Positions 25,601-36,700 of a stretch of DNA of 64,000 nucleotides are shown here, one piece after another. The notes below the pieces were generated by a model. The model had not been told where the DNA came from. It did not search any database and was given only the letters and a program-made list of their open reading frames with translations. Made by a program: the position numbers and the translations under genes. The DNA comes from Rhynochetos jubatus (Eukaryota; Chordata; Aves; Eurypygiformes; Rhynochetidae). The stretch is taken from positions 34,801,722 to 34,865,721 of the forward strand of contig CM050654.1 of assembly GCA_027574665.1 (NCBI GenBank). Direction: 5' to 3'. How positions within the stretch are numbered: position 1 is the first letter of the stretch; the number at the start of each line of letters is the position of its first letter.

Positions 25601-26405
25601 GAATTTGACTAAAAGATATATTCAGTTCTGTCCCGGCAGCAGAAGACATGAGTTGTTCAACCAATTTTTTAAAATTCCTAAATTCTATCCACATAAAACC
25701 AGGAAAGCACTCCACTGCCAGAGTAGATTTTCAGCTATTGCAAGTTGCAGTGTGACTTCAGTTCAATATGAAGAGGCTGCCCACAGAATTCTAAGGTGGG
25801 TTTTTTTTAATCATGCCCCATAGGTGGCTAAAATCTGAGAGTGTTAACCACTTCAGTAGTGTAGAAAGATGTTTTCTTAGTTAAAAAATACAATAATATT
25901 CTATTAATTGGAGAGTGGAAGATGAATAACTATTTCATTAAAAGAAAGTGTGGGGGTTTTAATTGCAATGTTAATGCTGCAGGCTATAAATAGATCTGAA
26001 ATCAATGGCAGAAGTGTTTCTTGCAGCTATAAATTATTTTGAATTCAATCATGTTTTAGGCACTTGGAAACCAAATTATTGCTTGATAAAGTGACGTGGT
26101 GTTTCTTTTAGCAAGTTGCAGCCCCTTTAATATTAATCTTTCAATGCAAGTTGCACAGTGTGATACAGAGGAGGACAAAATTTTTTTGCATTGTTTGAAT
26201 ATTAAAAATAAAAAAACCCCTTCAGAGCACCCTGAGGAATCTCTCATTTTGAGACAACTTTTTACAAAAGACAGCAATGGTATTAAACATATGCAGGTAA
26301 TTTTTAATTGCATTATCTTTGTGGAGATCAGAAAGCCAGCACCAAACAAGCCCCACTGGGTGTGCAGAGGCCTGTATCTGCAGCAGAGGGGACAGGCATA
26401 GCTGT

Positions 26406-26454
26406 CTGCTCCCGAGTAGCAGATGCTGGGGTTCGATCCCCAGTAAAATTCCCA
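26406..26454 (+). other. tRNA-like 3' half (anticodon-like arm, T arm, CCA)
   Basis: CTGCT/AGCAG (26,406-26,410 with 26,418-26,422) form a perfect 5-bp stem around a 7-base loop. After three bases a 6-bp stem CTGGGG/CCCCAG (26,426-26,431 with 26,438-26,443) carries TTCGAT. The segment GGTTCGATCCC at 26,430-26,440 fits the Pol III B-box pattern. Eight bases after the T arm comes CCA (26,452-26,454), as at the end of a mature tRNA. Against a real tRNA: there is no matching 5' acceptor strand, no D arm or A box, position 33 is C not T, and the T stem has one pair too many. It may be a worn tRNA-derived repeat, a retrotransposed tRNA fragment, or chance. Confidence 0.3.
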
Positions 26455-29400
26455 CTGAATGGTACTGGTGTAGCACCTTGTAACTGCTTTTTAGCCCCTT
26501 AACCACCTGAAGGTGAGGTCCTTCCAGCTGAACATGCCTGATACTTGACAAAGTTAATGTTTTATAAGTAGTACTGCAGAAACCAAATCCGGCACTTTCT
26601 TGAGGGTAATTTGGAGAGCACAAGAGCCAGTGCCATTTCCTGACCCTGTCCCTTTCTGTCCTCTCCCCAGGCTCAGATAGCCCAGCCACCACTCAGGCAC
26701 AGCTAAATGCCTCATTTCAGGCTATCTCAGCAGGGCCAGAGGTCAGGCTTGTCTTTGCCAGATGCTTTTCAGTGGCTCTGGGAGCACACACAGGGGTGAA
26801 GGTTTTAAGACCCAAGACTGACCTTTGTCAAAAACGTAGGCTATGTACCATGGAGATGATGGCAGGAGGTCAGCACCAAGCGTTGATTTGTTGCAGCCAT
26901 GGGGTTTGGGGGTTGAATGCATGCATTGGGGTGAGTTGGTCCAGTGGAGTCTGACATCAACATGCAGGTATGGACCACAGAACAGATGTGCCAGGGGCTG
27001 GGTCTGCTTCTCCTTCCTGCTTTCCCTTCAGGCAGAAGGATGACGACAGAAGGAAAGAAGACCCTCCACAGAGGATGTCTGAAGTGCTCAAGGAGCAGCT
27101 GCTGGGGTACATAAGTGCACAGGGGAGCCTGCCAGGAGCTTCACACAGCCTTCGGATATGTTGCGCCTGTGGCTTTCTGGAAGCTTTGAGAAACATTGCA
27201 ATAATGCAGTGTCCCAGACTTAAGTGATTTAATTCAGGAGTGTAAAATGCAGCTGTTATATTTTATCACTTCAGCAAATACCATTAAGATTTTAAAAACA
27301 GAAACATGAAACACAGCTTTTATCCAGAAACCTAAGTGTCAGTACACAATCACCTTCCTACCTACTCAGCTCCTAACTGAAAAAGTACACTGCATTTAGA
27401 CATAACAGCTTCAAAAATGCTTTGATAAATGCCATTAAGAAAATAGCTGGTTTAGGAGCGATATAATCTAAACACGATTCAATCTAAGTGTGACACTGTT
27501 GCCGAATTGCTAAGCAACTTGACAGCTAAAGTACCATGTTTATAATATTTCAGGATAAAGTATTACAAATGATCTTATAAGTAGAATAACCAATTGATAT
27601 AAAACTGAAAAGCTGAAGAAAATATGTTAATGTAATAGGTTATCAGTTGGTGGTCTCCTTGCATAGAGCAAATCATCTAGACTTGTATTTTCAATTATTT
27701 ATCTAACTAAATATGGAGAGAGACAGATTGGCAGCCATCCGCATTTTTTGACAACATCCAGATGAGTTAGGTACTTAACTTCCTTCACAGTCAGCAGGAG
27801 TTAAACACTTAATGTATTTGGATGCTTTAGAAAATCACATTAGGCATTTAACTCATTTAGGTGCCTAAATATCTTTCAGTTTATGGCTTTTAGTTTCGAA
27901 GTGCCTCAGTCCTGTACTTCTCCAGTGAGAATAACTGCATTTGCCTAATTCATAGGGGAATTGGAAAAAGCAATAAAGATTCTGAGGTGTTTGGATATTG
28001 CAGTAATGGTATATAAATACCATTGAGGAAGGATAGACTAAGGGCAAAAAAGCAACTGGATGTAGGGTGCCATCAATAACAATACAACACCATTATTGTG
28101 CAAGTACCAGCGGGAGAGAAAGAAGAGTCGAGGAGGTAAATGCAGAACTATCTAGCAACTTATTCAGAATCGAACGCTGTCTACTTATTCATATGAAATC
28201 AGCAAGTGAAAAATCCACCCTGAAAAGGTAGGACACTGCACCTAGGAGATCACCTCCTGTGCCTTTTCATGAACGCACAGGGAAAATACAGATACTTCAG
28301 TACCCTTCACACTGTGACAAATCTATTGTGAATCCCACATCTTTCCTACGGATTCAAGCTTCTTGTCTTTTGCTTTAGCATCTCTAACTCTTTGCCAGTC
28401 TAATAGTAGATACTCCATCCCAATAACAGTAAAAAGCGTCAGGGCCAGCCCACCCCACCAGCTTCCTCTTGGAGTACCCAAAAGTCAAGAAACGAAACTA
28501 ACAGAGACTTGAATCTGAATATCAAGAAAATCATTCTGACTAAAGATAAAGTTAGTCCCAGGGGAAGCAGATACAACTCCAATGAAATTTTCACATAATT
28601 GTTTAACATAATCCCCTTACTGGTATCTTGGAAAAAAAGAAATGTACTGAGAATAAAAAAAAAAACAAACCACCAAATCACATCCCTTGACAAGTTAAGT
28701 CTAGAAACAGGGGGAAAAGGAGGAAACTGGTAATAAACCTACAGAAGCAAAGTTCCTGTCCTGTCAGGAGGAGGACTAGAGGAGTTAAGAGGCCTTTTCC
28801 ATTTCTAGATTCCAAAATTGTCATGATAAATATGCCTAAAGCTTTAGTTCGTCACAGTAGATCAAGCAAAGTATCTGAGATCAAAGTAACTTATACACTT
28901 AATTGTCCGATACTGTCTTAAGCATAAAATCAATCCAATCAGTAATTCACAAAAAAAATCAATTCTGCATACTCTAGAGAAAGCAGATATCCATTACTCA
29001 ATAATTATTACACAGCTACTATAAATGTACAATAAAGAAAAATGACCTTGAAAGCTATCAGATACGCTCCCACGCTTACCAAAGCACATCTGTTGCGTGG
29101 TACCGTGCATGTCTTCCCTTGGCAAGATTTTTTTTTTTTTAAGTGGAAATTCCAATAAGGCTATAATACTATTTTCAGGTGTGCCCTAAGTAGTGATTAT
29201 CATGGCAGCCAACACAGGTCACCTCTGCTGTGGTCAGTCCAGCAAAACATACCCTGCTTGCAAGCTCAGGTGACCGCAGAGCCAGAAGTATGCTGAAACC
29301 CAAACCCAGAGTCATCAAGTATGCTACAATCCCAACCAGACCTTCCACACCATGCCCAGGATCACACTGGTGAGCGCAAGTACCAAAACAACAGGTCAAC

Positions 29401-30520
29401 ACCTCTGCATGAACATGAACCTGCTATGGAGGTTACTCCTGAATCTCTCTGCCCTTTCCCTCATTGCCCTTTCTTTCTCCACTCCTTTGGGGTTTACATC
29501 TGCTCAGCTGGTTCCTACCTGACCTACTACCACCTGCCATGCCTGCAGTGGTCAACACACCTTCACAGGGGTCCAAACACATGCCAGAGCAATTCCTTCC
29601 TTCATCCACTGCCATTCACGCCAAGATTTTTGAGATAAATCAGTGCTTTATTGCCCATCTACCATGTCTAAGTGGTCACGTGGATCCTGGACTACCGAAG
29701 TAGTCAGACTCAAGAGTAAAAAGGAGCCCCCATCACCTCAAGCCTATTCATCCCTGTATCTATTTTGGTACAAAATACAGTATTTATACAATCATTGACT
29801 TCCTTGAAGCAAATAGTGAGGACAGAGCTTTGGCTTTAACGCCCTCTCGCCAGCCAGAACGTCCAAGTTGAAGCAGGATAGTCACAGGTCACTGTTGGTG
29901 AGAAAGTGCACCCACACCCTACAGTTCTATACTTGAGTAATTTCAAAATTTCCACTGGATATCTGAAATTATTACAGTAACAACCACATGTATTTTTAAA
30001 GACCTTGGTGGAAACTTAAGAAGCCTGACTTTTGTTCCTTAAGAAAATTCTCCACAGTTATAAATCAATGTGGGGATGCTTTAGCAAAATACACAACATG
30101 GTGTTTAGTCTTTAGTCCACTAGCTTGAACATGCTTTCTCCCCATTTGGTTTCTTTTGGCCTTATGCTTTCTTCCAGAAACAGACAAACATTTGTGTTCA
30201 TCTTTCCTCTGTGTGCCTGCTAGCAGCACTATATCAAAAGGCAGGAAACCACATCGCAAATAAACGCTATTATTACTGGAACAGTGTGAAAAACAGTGTT
30301 TCAGTTCAATGGCCAATCAAAAGATGAAAAATTAATTTCAGGTCATCCCAAACTGAACAAGGCCTTCTGGGCCAGCAGGTTCACTCCTCTACAGCTTCTT
30401 GGTTTTGCATTTTCAGCAAATTTTATAAGTACACTCATAATATTTATGTCAAGGCCGTTAATGAATATATTGAACAAGTCTGAAGCATAACCACTCTGAT
30501 TTTTTCCAACACATTCATTA

Positions 30521-30790
30521 TCATAGAACGGTTTGGGTTGGAAGGGACCTTAAAGACCATCCAGTTCCAACCCCCTGCCATGGGCAGGGGCACCCATCAC
30601 TAGACCAGGTTGCTCCAAGCCTCATCCAGCCTGGCCTTGAACATGTCCAGGGAGGGGACATCCACAGCTTCTCTGGGCAGCCTGTTCTGGTGTCTCATCA
30701 TAAAATATTTCTTCCTTGTGCCCAATTTAAATCTACATTCTTCTAGTTTAAAACCCTTTACCCCTTGTCCTGTCCCAACAAAAACACTGT
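30521..30790 (-). mobile_element. CR1 LINE 3' end, 5' truncated
   Basis: On the minus strand, the copy begins in the last part of ORF2 (the segment that encodes SDRTRG-like sequence, about 30,780-30,750) and runs through the end of ORF2 and the CR1 3' UTR. It ends in the terminal CTATGA repeat at 30,521-30,526. Typical CR1 landmarks are present: the block around the CCAGAGAAGCTGTGGATG motif, the CAGGCTGGATGAGGC block and the GGTTGGAACTGGATGGTC block near the end. This is the usual product of incomplete target-primed reverse transcription. It is closer to the generic CR1 sequence than the copy at 4,477-5,830. The truncated right edge is uncertain by 10-20 bases. Confidence 0.93.
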
Positions 30791-32999
30791 AACTTTAGTT
30801 ACATACCTGTTTTGTCAGTTTTTCCACTGAATTCGAGCTGCGGTGGCATTTGCCTTTTCCCCTTTGGCAAGGTCAGCAGACAGGATCAGCTGTCCCGACA
30901 GGCGGCAGACCCACACTCTTCAGCCACCTCCTGCCTCGAAGCTGAGGGGATGATGCCATTTCCTGAGTCACAGACCATTTGTTATCTCCTCTTGTGGTTT
31001 GCCAAAAACAGTCAGAGGTACACAGCCAGGTACCAAGGATTTCCCAAATTCCTGCCGTTTTGTACACCACCTTCCCTGTGGGCCTGTGGGGCTGAGAGGC
31101 TGTGTGAGGGCGGGCCCCGCCCCCTCAGCGGCCCCACCCGTGGTGCCTCAGCAAAAAGGCCTTTAAAAAGGGCAAAACACTGCTCATCAGCGAGGAAACA
31201 AGTGTGAAAAACATCCCTATGGCACCGAGGGCTGGCAGGGGAGCAGCTCCAGGCGCTGGGGTGGGTATTTCCCCGCAGCCCGTGGACGTGGCCTGAAGCG
31301 CTGCAGCCCACACTGGCCAGTTAAGCCATAGGCCCACAGGCTGCCTTTGGAGTGCTGCCGTGTTTGTGCACATGAAGTGTTGGGGGACAAGAGCAATGAA
31401 GTGCAGCTTCAAAGCTTCGCTTGAGCTCTAACAGCAACCCTCTGATCTTGAGGGGGAGCAACCACATTCAGCTAATGCGTGCAATTGCTGCTGATCAAGA
31501 TTAAGTATGTGAACGCTGAATTTTCTCCCTCTTTCCCCTCCCTTTCTCACAGTTAAATACAAGGAGATAGGTCCTTTGTGTCGTTCACCCCATCAGGTTT
31601 ACATACATACACACGTAACAGCTCACGAATCAATAAGCCACACAACTAATAGTTTTCATACGTACACTCTACATTAAACGCCTGTATCCCACAGCAAAAG
31701 TAGCTCCCAGCCAGTGCCCACCAACCTGACTATTAACCCCCAGGGGAAGGACCTTTCACGTTGTACTATTGAATTCCATTTATGTTACTATAATCAAGAT
31801 CATACAATTCTTCCTAGAGAGCGTTTCAAGCCTTACTGACAATCCCTCTTAGCTTTGTGTCTTCAGAAAATCATATAAGCATACTTGTATCTGTGCCAAG
31901 GCGATTAATAAATGTATTAAACGTGATTGATCCCAAAACCAATCTGTGGGAAGCTCCATCAGATAATCTGCTACAGCTGGTTGCTGTCTCCCCACAACCA
32001 GCTGCCCAAGCTCCACCACAAGCTAACGGTACCCAAAGTCTCCTGCACTACACCAGCATCTGGGGTTTTCAGCCACATTAGTTTCCAGTGGCTTCTTAGA
32101 GCATTGATCAGGTTTACTATGCACCTACAAGGTTACCAGTGCTGGCTACAATATTATTTACACTCTGACTTTGTTTACGTCTTCCAGTAATTGTGAGTTC
32201 AGTCCATACAGGAATTAAACTTATTTTCCATGAATAAATCAGAAAAGACAATTTTTTGGTTTGAAAGTACTGAATTTCATGCTTTAAACCTCCCTAATAT
32301 TTAATAAATCTTTCCTCCAACATTTCACCAACATTTGTTAGATTCAACTAAAAGGAATACTTTAGGAATTAAAAAAATATCTATTCAACCATTTTTAACA
32401 TACTTCCACTGAGCTCGTTCTTTACAATCGACTCAATTCTGAATAAGATAAACGCACATATGGTGTATCAGCATTCCAACACTGGAATTCTTGCAGACTG
32501 CAGCTATTACTACAGTGCTACAGGGCAGCTTTGTCCTTTCTCGGCTCCTGGCAAGGATCACTCACGAAAAACTTACAATTTTTAGCTTCAGACAGAAAGA
32601 GCAGCAGATAAGTTTACTAGTATCTGGATTTGCAGAGTCAGGTCTCAAGCTATACCAGGAGCTCTACTACCTGAGCTTTCCTCAGCAGTGGGGAAAGTGC
32701 TTTCCTGTCCTTTAGGTTAAAGGTGAAAATAACATTCTGAAGGTGGATTGTGTATCATGCATTGCAACCAGATAGAGCATATTTAACCAAATCAGTAAAA
32801 GTCCAAGCCTTTGACAGATAGGCTATCTTGATTTGGCTTTAGAGCTCTGAACCAAGGAAAAATATCTGATTTTTAGAAGATATTACAGACCAGGAAAAAG
32901 TGTATTTAAAAAATCCTAATTCTAAGACTACCTCTCATTTTCAAAACAGACAAACTCACACGCAGCTACATCAATTAGACACCACATGGGAGTAAGGAC
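30791..32999. other. Intronic sequence with a CpG-rich patch, no gene seen
   Basis: Unique sequence between the short CR1 and the LTR. The part from about 30,840 to 31,420 is markedly GC-richer than the rest, and the part from 31,080 to 31,330 is CpG-rich. The remainder is AT-rich. No coding frame with a known domain was recognised. Confidence 0.55.
31080..31330. promoter_or_regulatory. Small CpG-rich patch with GC boxes and TATA-like site
   Basis: This patch holds about ten CpG in 250 bases, against very few in the flanks. GGGCGGGCCCCGCCCC lies at about 31,107-31,122, followed on the plus strand about 40 bases on by CCTTTAAAAAGGG (about 31,159-31,171), a symmetric TATA-like block that can be read on either strand. 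This is the arrangement of a small promoter, but no recognisable first exon with a DPP10-like frame follows on the minus strand. It could equally be an eroded repeat. Low-confidence regulatory candidate. Confidence 0.35.
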
Positions 33000-33765
33000 A
33001 CAGAGGAAGGGAGAAAAGAACCAGAAGCAGAAACAGGGGAGAGGGGAGAGGGATGCGAGAGACCCAACGAGGCAGTCACCAAGGTCAGTGCAGAAAGGCA
33101 GGGAGTACGTGCACCAGAGAAGAGGTGCCCCTGCAGCCATGGAGGGTCAGGGTGGAGCAACACCTGCCCCACACTGGAGCAGGCAGCTGCACCCAGAGAA
33201 GCCTGGGACTGCATGCGAAGCCTAGGCTGGAACAGGCTGCTCCAGAAGGGCAGGTCCCCGTGGGGGGACCCACGCTGAAGCAGTTTGTGAAGAACTGCAG
33301 TCCATGGGAAGGGCTCACATCTGAGAAGCTGGTGGAGGACTGTCTCCTGTGGGAGGGACCCCATGCTGGAGCAGGGGCAGAGTGTGAGGATCCTCCCATG
33401 AGAAGGAAGGGGTGGCAGAGACAATGTGTGATGGACTGACCACAACCCCCATGCCCCATCCCCCTCAACCACTCAGAGGGAGGAGCAGGTAGAGAAATCA
33501 GGAGCGAAGCTGAGCCTGGGAACAAGGGAGGTGAAGGGGGAAGGTATGTTTAAGATCTGGTTTTGTCTCCCAGCCTACTCTGGTTTGATTGGTAACTAAT
33601 TAAATTGATTTTTCCTCCCCAAGTCAAGTCTGGTTTGCCCATCCTCCCTGTCCTCGTCTCAATCCACCAGACTTTCCTTATAGTTTCTCCTCCCCATCCC
33701 ACCAGCGGAGGATGGACCAAGCTGGTGCATGGTCTTTTATTGCCAGTTGAGCCTAAACCACCACA
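33000..33765 (+). mobile_element. Lone long terminal repeat of an avian endogenous retrovirus
   Basis: The block has the pattern of a common bird LTR family. It has repeated GGGACCC(A)CGCTG-AGCAG-type units (about 33,262 and 33,357), a GCAGAGACAA(T/C)GTGTGA motif at about 33,414, a purine-rich stretch, then GGTTTTGTCTCCCAGCCTACTCTGGTTTGATTGG-like sequence near 33,560 marking the poly(A)-signal region. It closes with the terminal CCACCACA at 33,758-33,765. Orientation is plus, antisense to DPP10. No gag, pol or env sequence and no second LTR is seen on either side, so this looks like a solo LTR left by recombination between two LTRs. It is clearly diverged and so not recent. The left edge is uncertain by about 60 bases; the exact family (ERVL or ERVK kin) was not settled. 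Confidence 0.82.
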
Positions 33766-36700
33766 AAGTTAAAGCACATGTTCTGTTGAGAAAGAATACT
33801 GAAATGGAAGCTTTCACCTTCGAATCTAAGTAAAAGTTAGGAGTTTTCCATTAGATCTAACATTCAATTCTGTTATCTTTTTATATGACTCACAACCACA
33901 AACCAGACACCCTATCTCTTCAGCAGCTAGATAATCTTACTTGGTTTTACAAGCATTTTTTTTTTTCTGAACTGAAAGCATCAAGTTCATACTTGCCCTT
34001 ATTATCTTCCTTAAGAGAGACCTCTATAAAATACCATGGATAACTGGATTTTTCCCACTGTATCTTAAATGCATCAATATTAGAGACAGAAGTTTCTGGC
34101 TCAGCTACCAGAAACTATATTCCCCCATCACAGCACTTTTAAACAACACCCAGCCTCCACAAACTGCATTCACAGAACTCTAACCAGATATATGCTAAAA
34201 ATCATTTGCATAGTTGCATTTAAATAGGTTACTTTTATCCCTTTTCTAGTACAGTATCAAAGGACAATCAAACAAGCCCTGAGTATTGTAATTACAATCT
34301 CCTTCCTGCCTGCTCTGAACTACAGTAGCACTGACCTCAAGCAGGTCCACACTAAAAAACTTCACCCAACCAACCAGAGAGGAAAATATTACAAGAAGCA
34401 CTGGATTACCTTGCATTTTGTAGATTAATTTGCTTGAACACAAGTGAAAAATAAATATAGAATAATTTTGGGAAAGTGGAGCCTGCAAGTCAAAAGAATC
34501 CAGCTCTGATCCTACCTGCAGTGCTATGAACCAAGTACTTTCACTGGTACCAGCCAAGCTACAGCAGGGAACAGCCTAATACAAAACCTAAATTGCATCC
34601 TATGTACTTTAGCTCTGTACCTTGGAAGATCACGAGTGCTCACTCACAAGCAGGTCAAACCCAGGCTGCAGCAAGTATTGGTAGATTTCCAAGGAAGTTT
34701 CTGGCTTGTGCACAGTGATGAAAAAACCTGGGTTGTTGTTTCTTTCACCAAACAGTCTACTCCTTGCTAGCTAGATAGCTGTAAAGCAGTAGAGACTGTA
34801 CTAGCAGATCTACCTACAGGAGGTCTGCCCTCAGTGAGCAGGTCCGGAAAGGAATGGCAAAAGGCAGCCTGCCCTTAGAAGAAGGTTATATTGCATGGTT
34901 TGCACAGTGATCCTCATGAGCTAATTAAACTGATAATGTGAAACAAGACAGGGAGCTTTCTTCTGATGGCACCCCCTGATTAGGTACAGGAGATGCTGAC
35001 CAGTAAAGCAGGGTGCTGACCCCTGAATACTGCAAACGCTACGTAGTCACAAGTTAACTATTATTTTTATTGATACACAGACAGGCTGGAAGGTAAACAA
35101 TTGCTGCCATGAAGGAAGTATACAGGTATTCTTTGCAGATTGAAAGTTCTTTTTCAGTCACTTCTTAGCCTGCCATTTGATAAATGAACGTATTTTTCAA
35201 AACACAGTCAATAAGTCAACACTTTTTCTGGCAATAATCATGAAGGAAAGGTTTAACTAAAAACTTAACCATGAGATAAATCTCATAGGTACAGCACTGA
35301 ATTTTCAGCCACTGGTATTATTTTTATCCATGCATAGACTTGAACTATAATTTGTGGCCATCAGATTCTTTTTAACTGCTCAAATCAAAGCCTGTGCTCT
35401 ACACTGAAAATTAACCTGAGCAAAGTGACCAAATACAGCGTGCTTGTTTGGCAGTCCTAGGCTAATTGTTTTGACCTTCATCTGTCATATTTATTCATAG
35501 TATAGCATAAAAGGGCAATGTTATTTTTTCACCTTGTAGAGCATTCCACTGCAAGTTAATCAGGGCATCCCCCTACATTTCCAGGTAGAAATTACTTAGG
35601 AGCTTAAAGAGTAATTCATCAAAAATAACTATTCAATTACACGATACAAAGATTTGAAGTTTATATTTCCACTAAGTTTTTCAATAAAATTCCAGAACTA
35701 TTATTTCTTAAGAAAACATTGCATGAAGGTCCTACTTACAATGCAGTACAGTGCAGCAAAACATTTTAGCAGCTCTAAATCTGTTTGCACAATTTCCATA
35801 ATTCTGTCAACACAAAAACTCCTACATTTTTATTAGAAGAAATTACTTCCTTTTTTTTTTAATCTACACAAAAGCGAATAGTAAATGCTACCCTGTTGCC
35901 ACAGTTACCAGACTAAGTTGCCCTTACAAACTTATTCTACAAATATGAAATAGTTACTTTTTTCCCCTTCAGCTGCTTCTTTGATGTGTGTTCAAAGGTG
36001 GGTGAGCAAGTGGTAAGACTATTAAATGATCTTCCCTGACGCTTTTTTTCCAGGGGATTCAACTACAGACACATCTTCCTGCATGGGAAGAAAGAAATGC
36101 TCCAGCTAACAGAGCAAAAGTTTATCTTTCCAAGCGCTATTTCCTGAACTAGCACGTGTAAATCATTTCACACAATCAAGAGGCACACCCAAACGTGGCA
36201 TCCTTGAAAGCCCGCATCCTTGATGAGATGTTAAAAAGCACAACAGTACTTTAACCACATCCCACTGATTTTCAATAGAGTGTAGATCACATCTATGATT
36301 TTTGAAACCCCACACAAATGATTGCTTTGACAGCAGTCTCTCTGCACTATGAAAAAGCCAATTTAAACAAAAAACCAAACCCAAGCACATAAACTGGGGG
36401 TTAATGGCATCACTGTGAACTAGAATTGCAAATTTCACACTTGTTAGCAATAAACATTTACACCCAACTTACTCTCCCAGAATTTCACCCTCTTCATTTC
36501 CTTTTTATTTAAAATGACAGACAAAAGAAATCTAAAAATATGGTAGGAATAAACTGTCTGACCTACTCCTTTTATCTTTTTAAGGAAGACAATAAGAAAT
36601 ATTGTCTTTTCATCCAAAAGTGGGTGAAAAGGAATGAAGAAGCCATGAAGGCAGCCTGGGGACAGAGACCTGAGCACACCCTCACACAGTGCTAGCACCA

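Larger units (their letters stand above)
5831..30520. other. Intronic unique sequence, no gene seen
   Basis: About 24.7 kb of mostly AT-rich, unique sequence. Open frames up to 203 codons occur, but none shows a known domain, signal or codon pattern. It holds perfect hairpins at 10,896-10,920, 14,029-14,055 and 18,046-18,072, an imperfect direct repeat at 9,506/9,625, T runs near 19,662 and 19,878, and a tRNA-like 3' half at 26,406. Very AT-rich stretches lie at about 13,560-13,870 and 18,520-18,900. Conserved non-coding elements are likely in such an intron but cannot be called from one sequence. Confidence 0.6.

Noticed and set aside
26222-26692. 156-codon minus-strand frame over the tRNA-like segment
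   Set aside because: No known domain; the frame crosses the structured tRNA-like part and reads as a chance frame.
32975-33525. Open frames of up to 165 codons on both strands in the 33-kb block
   Set aside because: They lie in the LTR, which is GC-rich and poor in stops; LTRs of this family are not expected to code for protein there.
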